From assembly GCA_037447655.1 (NCBI GenBank), contig JBBHKE010001915.1, positions 1 to 27,890 of the forward strand: DNA of 27,890 nucleotides. The letters run 5' to 3'. Source of the stretch: Zygnema cylindricum. Lineage: Eukaryota > Streptophyta > Zygnematophyceae > Zygnematales > Zygnemataceae. The position numbers were made by a program, and so were the translations under genes. Of the stretch, positions 18,955 through 27,890 are shown piece by piece (the first letter of the stretch is position 1; each line of letters opens with the position of its first letter). The notes under the pieces were generated by a model. That model saw only the letters and a list, made by a program, of their open reading frames with translations, did no database searches and was not told the DNA's origin.

Positions 18955-19626
18955 AGCTGAAATGCGATGCTGCCGGCAACTCAACGGAGTATTCCCACCA
19001 GTGTACACTCGGGAAGTTTTGCCAAATCCAGCCAGTCAATGTGGATGCGGCCTTTTGTGGTTTTGACATACTATGGACACATGAAGTAATCAAGTAGTTG
19101 TCGTCAACCTTCTTCTAGGCGAGTGACTACCTGCTGGGTACAAGCAGTTAACTCTTGAGCTAAGCTTGGTTGGTTATGCTGGTGAGATAGACCCAGCTAC
19201 ATTTTGATGTCTGTACAGGAGGGGGCAATTTATTTGATGTTAGTTTGCTGGTAGGTATGTAGCTATTCCCTCGCCTGATGTAATCCTTCGCAATGTTAGC
19301 AAAATGTGTTTTATAAAATTGCGTTGTCTCCTGGAAAAGGAAGAACTTGCAGTTAATTGGCGTGGATAGGCGAAAGCCCTGTGGTGTCTATCAGTCGATG
19401 CAGTCAAGTTGCTGGGTATTTACCTTCATTTTTTTATACATAATTGCTCGACTGAATGGAGCTTTTTGACGCTAAATTGAGTATTATTCTGGTTACTTGG
19501 CACATTCCAAAATCGTTTTACAAATTAGAATGTCACGTGGAAGGTATCTATTTTAGAATGTGATTATTACTTCCAGGTTCTTAAAACCGTTTACTTCTTC
19601 TTGTTTATTTAGTAAAAGATCAAGTA
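18955..19626 (+). other. 3' UTR and downstream flank of the GDT1-like gene
   Basis: No further gene is recognised. A plausible but unproven 3' end lies near TTTTATAAAATTG at about 19310-19322. The open frame crossing the stop region (18825-19097) is an alternative-frame shadow of exon 8. Confidence 0.4.
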
Positions 19627-20126
19627 CACCGGGAATCGTAATTAGAGTAAATTACTCTAATTCCGTCCCTCGAAATTTCGACTCTATCACATGAAATAGG
19701 GTAAATGATTCTAATTTTTTCATTAATCTATTCAAGGTAAAGTTTAATTAGCGTTTTTTATTCTAATATAGGTTCTTTTTAAATAGTGTGGAGTACGGAC
19801 GACCTCCGACCGCACAAAATTGTACTTTGTTAAGTAAAAAAGTACAAATAATGATTTAATATAGGTCGTTATCATGTAACTGCGTTTTAACAAACAGCGT
19901 AGTGCAAACATCATAGTGACGATAAACTGTACGTTTTGCCAAATTCTGTACGAATACCTTTTTTACAGTAAAGGATATTAGCGTGCCAAATTAGAGTACT
20001 TAAACAAATTAGAGTAAACTTCATAGCTGAAACAGCTCTATCACACAAATTAGCGTTCATTACTCTGATTTATTTTTTAGTTTTTGTACTCTAATTTTTT
20101 CATTACTCTAATTACGATTCGCGGTG
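19627..20126. mobile_element. CACCG-family MITE, 500 bp, TA-flanked
   Basis: The left end is CACCGGGAATCGTAATTAGA and the right end ACTCTAATTACGATTCGCGG then TG. The arms are complementary for about 25 bases and are bounded by TA at 19625-19626 and 20127-20128. The interior carries repeated ACTCTAATT words and a GTACTTT...AAGTAC block shared with the 21981-22523 element. There is no open frame of note. TA duplication suggests a Tc1/mariner-type non-autonomous element. Confidence 0.7.
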
Positions 20127-20128
20127 TA

Positions 20129-21978
20129 GTCTTTAAAAAGATCTGTTTTTTTCCATGTGCGAAGCATGTTCACCCTGAAATGACATCATGATTGGTGTTT
20201 GCTAACAGCAGACCACAGTATTATGTGTGTTAGAGTTTGACATATCTAAAAGAATTGGTTGTGTAAACTAGACTGTTTGAACTCTTTTTCCATGTACTAC
20301 ATTTGCCTGTGCGGTCTGAAAGGTGGTACGTTGATTTTGACTGATTGAAAGTCAGGCCATTCAAAATTTAATTTTTGTTGCTATGTCTGTTTGAGCAGCA
20401 AGTGTTCAACACTAAGGACTGGCAATGCATCAGCTATTTTCTGGTTGTGAGAGAACAAGAAAAACAATACAAAGATAAGACATTCTTTTCTCCTGGATTC
20501 TTTTGGACCACTGGACTGGTGATGTCTATACATATCTCAACCTTTTCAAATAAGGCATAGTCCCGTTGAGCTGAAGATTGTAGTTCTAATGCGAATTAAC
20601 TGAATGATGTATAGAATCTAATCCTCTTAAATTCTACGTAAAGTATTTCATATAATAAATTGTTCTGGACATCTGCGGATACTGGCTGAAAGTCTCCAAA
20701 GAACCGTGTAAATAAATATCTTGGGACACATGTCCCCCAAGAGTATCTCTTCCGATCGAATGTTGATCACCGTGACATATTCAGTTCAATCAGCAGTTCT
20801 GACGTGTTTGTGTCAACTTATCACTACTCGACCTGGTTTTGATTTTCGATCTTTTCGCCAGCCTCATATTTTTCAGACATTTTTTGTCTCAGTTGTTCAG
20901 AAAAACCTCGAAGGGAACTATGGGCTAAGCACTTATCTAGCATTAGTGGTACTCCCACCGACGGTGACACCACAATGTTTTTTGTTTTGCTGTTTAAGAC
21001 AGCATGGTTCTGGTATTGGTTAATTTTCTTTTGAAAATAGTACCTATGGGTTCATGTACGAATAAACTCAGATTATTTTTTTAAGTTATACACGGTCAAA
21101 ACTCCGTTGACGTGAAATTTGAAATTTTCCACTAGATATCCATAAGTGTCAAAATCAATTCATCGACCGAGTAATAAATGATTTATAGAAAATTCATCGT
21201 TACACCACGCGAAAGATTGGCAAAATGGTTGCAACGTCAAAATTGTTTGCAGACGAAGAGCTGAAAGTGTGAAATTTTTAAATTGTTTGTCCAACTAATA
21301 TGTACGTGCAGTTTTCCACTTTGACTACCCAAATCTCGCAATTAGCATGCCTAACAACCTCATATACACCAAATTTGATATATTCTAAAATGCGGTATTT
21401 ATTAAAATACATAAAAATACGAGCTGAACCAAATAATAAAATTTGTTTTATAATACGGAGTAAACTATTCACACATGCATACTAATGTCAAACTTACGAC
21501 TTTTTGACATCATTCTTACTTCGTGCAAAGTTAGACTTGGTAACGTCGCGACGTAGAACTTTTGAAGCTATTTGGCCGTTTTTAATGTTGATTTCCTAAT
21601 TCATACCTTCTTCTGTGCACAAGTCATTCTAATTAAAGACGTTCAATCTTGTCCATCTATTTCAGTTAAGTAAGCGTCCCATTTTAATCCCTATTATGAA
21701 AATCAGACAAATGCCCACCACTTAATTATGATTTCTAATTCCGATTCTAATATTGTGTAACTTTTGACCGTCGAAATTCCTACAAATAACGTAGCTGTCA
21801 GCTAAAAAAGCATAAAACTCTTAGAGCACTTAAGAGTTTTTGCCTACACCAAAATGAAAAGTACTTAAATAACATTGTTTTTAAGAATTTGGATTAAGCG
21901 TTGGAGGATAAAAGATAACAACGGAAAAAAAACAAAGAAAAGCACGACCCCTCTTGTCCATCTAAACACTTTTAGTAG
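20129..21978. other. Intergenic DNA without a recognised gene
   Basis: Base composition at 20130-21000 is gene-flank-like, less AT-rich than further right. It carries short frames (20375-20560, 20721-21023) with no domain I recognise, and no credible exon set. 21050-21978 is AT-rich with nothing recognisable. Confidence 0.4.
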
Positions 21979-21980
21979 TA

Positions 21981-22523
21981 CACCGCCGATCGTTATAAGC
22001 GTTGTGTACACTAAATCCGTCCCGCTTTTTTTTTTCTTTATTCTCCATTAGTGTAGTTCATTCTATTTTTTTCTTTATTCTATTTAGGGTTGTTTTCAGT
22101 ACGCTGTCTCTTAGATAGAGTGGTGTACGGTCAATGTCAACCGTACATATATGTACCTTTTTAAGTTAAAAAATACAATAAATTAGTTTTAGTAACGGCG
22201 GACGCATGAGAATGTGCGTTCTAAAAAGGAATGAAAACTAGGTCGTAAAAAATCCCGTTCACACATATTCGTCTGACAGCCGCGTTTAGACCGTGTGAAT
22301 GTACGATTTGTGTACGATTTGTCAATTTTTTTTTGTACGAGAACCTATATTAGTGTAAGCATGTTTGCGACCGACATTTTTTTTTTCAAAGATCCAAATA
22401 ACCATAATCAAACAATTAGAATGTATGATTTTTTCCAAAATTTCCAAATTCTTAAATAGCGTACACCACTGTAATTGGTTGTATACGCTAAAGAAACCTA
22501 CACGCTAATAACGATTTGCGGTG
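21981..22523. mobile_element. CACCG-family MITE, 543 bp, TA-flanked
   Basis: The left end is CACCGCCGATCGTTATAAGC and the right end CACGCTAATAACGATTTGCG then GTG, bounded by TA at 21979-21980 and 22524-22525. The interior shares a GTACGG...CCGTAC block, a GTACCTTTTTAAGTTAAAAA word and poly-T runs with the 19627 element. It is non-coding. Confidence 0.7.
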
Positions 22524-22541
22524 TACTTAACGTAAAACTTA

Positions 22542-22963
22542 CAGTGTTGTGTATTGGGTCAAATATTATCGCGATAAAACAGATACGGATGATTATCGGT
22601 TATCGAATAGTGAGGGGTACCAATATATCGCTCTATAACCAACACGATAAGTGTAAGAAATGTATTATACCATATCATAGTATTTTATACTATATTGTAT
22701 TGTATTATGTATATTATATAGTGTGGCATGGCACGTATGAAACGTTCAATATCTCTGTACATAACAGTACAAGTGTACAGTATTAAACATACAATTACCG
22801 CCGATAATTATTAGGCCCGACATTTATCGGTAATTCATCCCGATGTATCACTTATTCAACGCGATCATCTTGTTACCAATACCGAACCAATATGTCAATT
22901 ACCAGTAGGTTAAAAAAAGGTACAAATCGGTTATCGGCAAATGGCGACCTATAAAGAACACTA
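22542..22963. mobile_element. TATCG-rich hAT-type MITE (copy F), 422 bp
   Basis: The left end CAGTGTTGTGTATTGG matches the terminal repeat at 25066. The right part (AAATCGGTTATCGGCAAAT, then a decayed AAGAACACTA end) aligns with the reverse of the complete element's left end. Flanking 8-mers are AAAACTTA (22534-22541) and AAAATTTA (22964-22971), one mismatch apart, consistent with a decayed 8-bp hAT target duplication. It sits immediately beside the preceding TA-flanked MITE. Confidence 0.65.
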
Positions 22964-22971
22964 AAAATTTA

Positions 22972-23697
22972 TAAATAAACATATCGAGCTGACCTTTTGG
23001 GAAAGGTTTAAACTTAAGGTTAAAACGACCAACTCAAGTAGCCATTTTTAATGGGGGGAATGCATTAGTATTTATACGTGTCAATCTGGTATTTCTTTAA
23101 TTTTAGTTGATTCGATATGAATACACTAGCCGACGATTGATAGGTCACGATTTTGCCATTTTTTTTTGTTTTAAAATATTTGTTACCTAAAAAAAATCCA
23201 TCTAAATTCCGGGTCATTATTCAATTTTATTTTTCACCTGGCCTCAAGTTTCGTTTCAAATTTTGTTGAATTGAATTTTATTTTTAATGACTTAGAGTAA
23301 TAAAGAAAACAAAATAGAAGGATTGCGTTAGTGGGCTGGTGTAGTTGTGCCATTTTATACCTTCGCAAAAAAAAAAAGTCTGCCCATGGACCAAATTGAT
23401 AAGGTGCTTAAGATGATATTTATTAATTTTGAAAGACTATAATAAAGATGTTTCACGCTTTTGTATCTATCGTTTTTTACTTCGTAACACCGATTTAAAA
23501 AAAAGCGAACCCAATAATCATAGCAATGAAGACCGAGAGCCTCTTTGACGTGGCGAACCGAGAAATGACTATTCCGTCTTGAAACGCAATATTATCAGTT
23601 TAAACCCCTCTGCATACAGATAGGTCGTGTTGTGTATTGAATTGGAGCGATTGGTTTTTGAAAACCGCAAGGATTCCCGATTTTAATCGTATTGCTG
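22972..23697. other. Unassigned AT-rich spacer
   Basis: No gene recognised. A GTGTTGTGTATTGA word at about 23627-23640 resembles a degraded hAT-type terminal repeat, but no element body follows it. Confidence 0.35.
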
Positions 23698-23699
23698 TA

Positions 23700-23915
23700 C
23701 CGTGTATCGCTATTAGTGCTAAGATTTTTTTTGCCACTTAAAACATATTTTCTCCGTACATAATTGTCGGATTATTGATCTGACAGTTGCGATTGAAAGG
23801 TAAGATTCCCAACTTCCAATCAAGGGTCTCAAATTAAAAATAGGACAATTGTGTACGGAGAAAAACTGTTTTAAGCGGCAAAAAAAAACATTAACACTAA
23901 TAGCGATACACGGTG
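23700..23915. mobile_element. Long-TIR MITE, 216 bp, TA-flanked
   Basis: The left arm starts CCGTGTATCGCTATTAGTG (the expected leading CA is missing) and the right arm ends CACTAATAGCGATACACGG then TG. The arms are complementary for roughly 70 bases, including the TTTGCCACTTAAAACA and TTTTCTCCGTACA words. TA lies at 23698-23699 and 23916-23917. Same family as 9444-9663. Confidence 0.7.
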
Positions 23916-23917
23916 TA

Positions 23918-24814
23918 GTTTGAGTAGGATCGTTGATGTTTATGTACACGGTTTTTTTATATTGGTGTTTTATGTCAGCTAAGGGCGTGTTCCCATGTAA
24001 CCGAAACTTTTAAACGTTACTGTGGATTTTAACGCAGATTTTACGGTGTACTTTTCAAAGTGTGCATATGTCAATCATTACTTGAGCCTTCATTACTTCA
24101 AATATGTGACAGTTGTAGACGTCTACAAAAATGTGCGACATTCTACGAAACGAAACGTAGACGACTACGAAACTATCAAACTTCCTCAAATTGGTGACGT
24201 ATACAAAAACGGCGGCGGCTGTAGACGTCGAGGTTTGGTGACGTTGTAGATGTTTAAGGTTTTGTGACATAGCGAAGTCATACTACCATGTGACGACATC
24301 AGTACATACATTTTCCGCTATGGCTTCCCGATTTCGTTTTCTTATCTTTTATCATTCGATATGCCATCAACCTTAGACAAAAAATATTAAAAACAAGAAA
24401 AAAAAAACATCTTTCATTTGATACTATTATTGCTGCATCTTGTGTAAATAAGAGAGAAAGAGGAGTCGTCGAGTGAGAAAGAGGGGGAGAGACGAGGACA
24501 ACGTAAAATTTTGCAAAGGACCCATGAATGAAAGTGGAGGTCCGAGACCCCAACGAATTTTTTCCGTACATGCTCGTCATTTTCGTAGGTACATGCGCAT
24601 TACGAGCAGGGGAAAAAATAGAGTGTCCTCTCCGTCGTTCAAAATTTATGAAAATGCTTGACGTGTGCAATCTCGGTTTTCTATTGGTCAATAGGGTAGT
24701 ATTTTGATAAAATTCAGGGTCGCGATTTGATTCCAATGCAAGTGTGAAGATGAGCTTGAAGTGGGTCGCGATGATAATAACGCCATATTACCGTACCTTC
24801 CAAGTTCCAAGACA
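23918..24814. other. Unassigned spacer with GTAGACG words
   Basis: 24100-24260 repeats GTAGACG/CTACGA words around a perfect palindrome GTAGACGTCTAC at 24115-24126. The 145-codon minus frame (24299-24736) lacks any domain I recognise and spans a purine-rich stretch, so I do not call it a gene. Confidence 0.4.
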
Positions 24815-25968
24815 TTGTTCAAAAGTAGGCGTTTCTATTGTAGGCCTTTTGTAGGCGCCTTTATCGTAAGTTGTGTTATGGGCTTTTCATGCGATCTTCT
24901 TAGATCGTTACTTTGATCAGCGAACGTCCGATCGTCCAAATATGACGGTTAAAAAAAAAATACCTCAAAACTTACAACAAAACATTTTTTTTGTCCTAAT
25001 GTTTTTTTAAATTTAGACATGACGTTTAATTCTCTATCGATCGATGTGGAACTCAACCCTGTTACTAGTGTTGTGTATCGGTAAGGATTTACCGATAACC
25101 GATATGGACCTTTTTTGGGGTTCCCGATAATCGATATATTGGTACGATATATCGACATCGGTCTTATCGCCGATAAGTAGCAGATAATATCGGGTACTTA
25201 TTGGCGATAATGCAAATAACGATAACTATCAGCGATAACTGTACGGACCGTACAGATAAATGTACGGCCTGTACATGCAACTGTACGTCGTATTCCCAAG
25301 ACGCGCAAGGGACCCCCTTACTCCCGATTCCGGTAAAAAAACGTGATTTTCCATCATTATTCCTAGTTTAAGGGGGTTTTCAAAATCCCCGCTGCAAGAA
25401 TTTTCAAAATATGGCGTCTGGAAATGGCGACAGTCAGACACGTATGTTCGTTTGCTTCTTTCAGTCTGTTCGTCTTTTTTTGGAAAAAGTTTGATTCATA
25501 AATTTTACTATGTATTTCATTTTTTTCGTTTTGATAGTATTCTTTTATAACAATAAAGTATTAACTTAAATTGTCTACGTTTATGTGCAGCGCTGTCCGT
25601 AAAAAAAATCAGTTAAATAGATACGCGGAACAAATTCTTATACGTGGCATTCCACGCTATATAATGAAAATAATATGATACAGTATGTTATATAGTACTA
25701 TTGTATGGATACTATATTTTTAAAAAGTTATCGCCGATATGGAATTTGTTGGTCCCAGACCGATATATCGAGACCTCTAACCGTTCGATAACCGATAACT
25801 ACCGGTATCTATGTTATCGCGATAAGTTTTTTACCGATACACAACACTACCTGTTACTATCTTTTTTTCCTTTTGCGACCAATACAATATGGGTCGTAAG
25901 GGTCATATTGTATATTTTGCGTACAATAAGCATATTGCATGGGGCTACTTTCACCTATTTTTGAACTA
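24815..25968. mobile_element. TIR element Q, inverted copy of P, split by a hAT MITE
   Basis: The ends are TTGTTCAAAAGTAGG and TTTTTGAACTA. The outer parts, 24815-25065 and 25850-25968, align in reverse with 14392-13941, including the AAGCCC/GGGCTT, GATCGATAGAGAATTAAA and CCCATATTGTATTGG words. Without the insert and its duplicated 8 bases the length is about 362, which equals P minus its 93-bp duplication. The family is unassigned. Confidence 0.6.
25066..25849. mobile_element. Complete TATCG-rich hAT-type MITE (copy E), 784 bp
   Basis: The terminal inverted repeats are TAGTGTTGTGTATCGGTAA at 25066 and its exact complement ending at 25849. Perfect 8-bp duplications, CCTGTTAC, lie at 25058-25065 and 25850-25857. 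The same 8 bases occur once in element P (14049-14056, complement), giving a direct empty site. Eight-base duplications with TAGTG/CAGTG ends fit the hAT superfamily. About 13 CGATA/TATCG words crowd the first 160 bases. The interior has no transposase, so the element is non-autonomous. Confidence 0.82.
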
Positions 25969-26106
25969 TGTAAATTGCCCATTTTTCGTACAGCGTAATA
26001 TTTTCTCGTTGGAAGACCCATTTTTTGTGAAAACGACGGAAAAAAACCATTACTTGAACATATGGGAACACGCCCTAAGGTTCATCAAATCCCTCACAAT
26101 TACGGT
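25969..26106. other. Short spacer
   Basis: No gene recognised. ATGGGAACACGCCCT at 26062-26076 is a perfect inverted copy of 23982-23996 (see findings). Confidence 0.4.
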
Positions 26107-26811
26107 TGTTTGAATGACCGACAGATAGTTTTTTATTTATTTCGTTATGATTTAACGCTCGCAACCAGAGGGGAGTCCTAAATAATTATAGAAAAGCCTA
26201 AAATAACGAGTTGGAATACACTTAAAAAGGTTAGATACAAAGACTTTAATTAGAGACAAAATTATTTGTCAAGCTCTCATTTTGAATATCGGTAACAGGA
26301 TCTACTACCTGTCATAAAATCCCATTACTATAAACAATCCCAACCACACATTCCACACATTGGAAAATACACATCCACATTGGACCACACTCAGATAAGG
26401 ATAAACTTTAAATTAGAAAAGCTCCTGTCCAAATAACATTAGCTTGGTCTCTTGCCCTCGTGGCTCAACCCTTCTTATTAAAGTGTTTTCCATTACTCTC
26501 CACTCTTAATAATTATATCTCTTAACTACTAAAACACTATTTAGTTAGTAAGAGGTTTCAATGCAAAAATGCCTTTTTCTCTAATTTAGTATTAATCGCC
26601 CAGGACCAAGATCAGTCGGAATTTCCACGAAATTTTCCAAAGGAAAAGATGTCTACTCTCCTCTTAAACTTCACTATTTATCCATCATCGCCCTGGACTA
26701 GCCATGCCAGAGTTAACGCTCCGTTTTAACAGGCTTTTACCTGGGCCAATCATTGATCAGCAAGGACTCAGATTGACCAATGCAAAAACGTGTGAAATCA
26801 CTTACTAACTA

Positions 26812-27010
26812 CACCGCAAATCGTTATTAGCGTTGAGAAATTATTAGTGTAAAGAAAAAATTAGCGTCATTCATTCTAATTTAGTGCCAGGAGACATGGC
26901 AGATTATGGTCCACGTCCTTAAATAGTGTAGTTTATTCTATTTAAGGTGTTAATGTCAAAATTTTGGGGTGCCGATATAGAGTTCATAACGCTAATAACG
27001 ATTCGCGGTG
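26812..27010. mobile_element. CACCG-family MITE, 199 bp, TA-flanked
   Basis: The left end is CACCGCAAATCGTTATTAGC and the right end GCTAATAACGATTCGCGGTG, almost perfect inverted repeats of about 24 bases. They are bounded by TA at 26810-26811 and 27011-27012. This is the cleanest and shortest member of the family, with no open frame. Confidence 0.78.
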
Positions 27011-27460
27011 TACTTAGCACTTTACTAACCAATCAAACGTTATGTTTCACTACGTAACATTTACGTGCAAAAGTGCGCGCCAAACGAAACGCGACTTTGC
27101 ACGATCATGCGTAACAAATTTCGCACGCGAAGCTTCCAACGAAATTCCCTTAAGTGAAAGTGACGTTTCGTACTAAAATTTGTACGAAACGAACTACCGT
27201 GCATACTAAACGTTTCATTAGAACTTTATGAAACGTACACGCGAAATTTCGGTACTAATTTGACCCTTAACCCGTTTCATTGATACCCACATGTTATTTA
27301 GACCCCACGCTGTCACCTAAAAACACCCATCGCTTTAACTTTTTAATTAAAACTCCAAATAGCGTGATTCTTTCGCAGACGTCTACCAAATTTAGTACTC
27401 TATAGTCATAACACCTAAATACCCCTTTTATAAACAAGTTCGATCCGTTATTATTGTTAC
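27011..27460. other. LTR interior with ACGAAAC words and a hairpin
   Basis: GTTTCGT/ACGAAAC-type words cluster at 27090-27250. A perfect 10-bp hairpin is present: CGTTTCGTAC at 27164-27173, an 8-base loop, and GTACGAAACG at 27182-27191. No coding frame was found. Confidence 0.5.
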
Positions 27461-27461
27461 A

Positions 27462-27480
27462 CCATCTTCTCCTTATTTTT
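27462..27480 (-). other. Polypurine tract of the gypsy element
   Basis: Read on the minus strand this is AAAAATAAGGAGAAGATGG, nearly all purine, directly before the TGTAAC LTR start and about 30 bases after the end of the pol frame. Position and composition fit the plus-strand primer of LTR elements. Confidence 0.55.
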
Positions 27481-27510
27481 AACTGACCTCAGTTAAAATA
27501 CCTCTAATTC

Positions 27511-27890
27511 TCAAGACGGGACTAATATATTATTATCCCTCCAACACCTCTGTAAAAACTCGGAATTTTTATCCTCTAAAGTCAACTCATTTTCAGGCCT
27601 TCCTAGATAATGCACTTTCCAGAATATAGTATCGCCAACCTTGAACCGTTGACCAACCCAATCTATTACCCATATGTGGACTTCAGGTTCTATAATTATT
27701 GAGGGATCTAATTCCAATTCTCCTTCAGTTGGTAATTTAATAAATACAACTTAGCCATTTCATCAGTCAAATCTATGACGTGAATGCTAGCCAATGCCTT
27801 CGCTTGTAATTCTTTCAAATTATTAAATTTTTGATGTTTCAATTCTGATTTAAGTATAGGATTTAGATAATTTAAGACATGCAACTTAGC
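27511..27890 (-). pseudogene. pol: Ty3/gypsy chromovirus integrase C-terminus with chromodomain
   Basis: On the minus strand the frame ending at 27511 reads GELELDPSIIIEPEV, then VIDWVGQRFKVGDTIFWKV, HYLGRPENELTLED and SEFLQRCW. The chain E-P-E, W-K-V-x-Y-x-G-R-P-x-N-E-x-T-x-E-D fits the chromodomain at the integrase end of plant chromoviruses (usual form: V-K-W-x-G-x-P-x-x-E-A-T-W-E). The aromatic Trp of the last motif is replaced by Leu. Upstream, at about 27720-27890, another frame reads YLNPILKSELKHQ and DEMAKLYLLN and ends in a stop shortly after. The two are joined only by a one-base shift near 27735-27745. The element continues off the right edge. Confidence 0.55.

Larger units (their letters stand above)
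26107..27461 (-). repeat. Probable LTR of a minus-strand Ty3/gypsy element
   Basis: On the minus strand a purine-rich tract is followed directly by TGTAACAATAATAACGG, a typical LTR start, at 27461. A matching TG...CA boundary is TGTTTGAATG at 26107 on the plus strand, giving 1355 bases with TGT...ACA ends. The MITE at 26812-27010 lies inside. The left edge is a guess based on the dinucleotide ends. The partner LTR is outside the window. Confidence 0.35.

Noticed and set aside
24299-24736. 145-codon minus-strand frame
   Set aside because: No recognisable motif, irregular composition over a purine-rich stretch, and no promoter or splice context.
1-27890. CRISPR array, tRNA, rRNA, riboswitch or prokaryotic-type operon
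   Set aside because: No regularly spaced identical repeats, no cloverleaf with conserved T-loop, no rRNA words and no ribosome-binding-site pattern were seen. The DNA is clearly eukaryotic nuclear.

Overview
This is nuclear DNA from a photosynthetic streptophyte (a land plant or charophyte-type alga). The evidence is one spliced host gene whose protein closely follows plant GDT1-like (UPF0016/TMEM165) proteins, embedded in a dense nest of plant-type transposable elements (Ty1/copia, a chromodomain Ty3/gypsy end, a LINE/R2-like retroelement tail, hAT-type and TA-flanked MITEs). I cannot name the species.

Layout. 1-3634: the 3' two-thirds of a decayed Ty1/copia element (gag-pre-integrase, integrase, reverse transcriptase, RNase H, polypurine tract, probable 3' LTR), broken by stops and frameshifts. 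3667-4796 and 8171-9294: two homologous copies of a retroelement C-terminal domain plus 3' tail. 4797-5600: two ends of a TATCG-rich hAT-type MITE. 6425-7832 and 13067-13831: two partial copies of a TIR repeat sharing a 284-bp segment with no visible difference. 9444-9663 and 23700-23915: a long-TIR MITE pair, with a degraded third copy at 11600-11798. 12296-13066: pyrimidine-rich low-complexity DNA with degenerate CCCTAAA-like words.

14840-18954: the only host gene I can support, eight exons, 305 codons, predicted Golgi/ER Mn2+/Ca2+ (H+) transporter of the GDT1 family. It lies between inverted copies of one TIR element (13941-14392 forward, 24815-25968 reverse). The reverse copy is interrupted by a 784-bp hAT MITE with a perfect 8-bp target duplication, and the forward copy preserves the empty site.

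19627-20126, 21981-22523 and 26812-27010: MITEs with CACCG...CGGTG ends flanked by TA. 22542-22963: another hAT MITE. 26107-27890: the 3' end of a minus-strand Ty3/gypsy chromovirus-like element (chromodomain, polypurine tract, probable LTR carrying a nested MITE).

The genes do not form a pathway. The window is a single housekeeping-type transporter gene in a transposon graveyard. I found no CRISPR, tRNA, rRNA, operon or defence-type system, and nothing that I would call a new biological system. The best leads are the dated nested insertions, the TATCG-rich MITE family and the mosaic 284-bp duplication.
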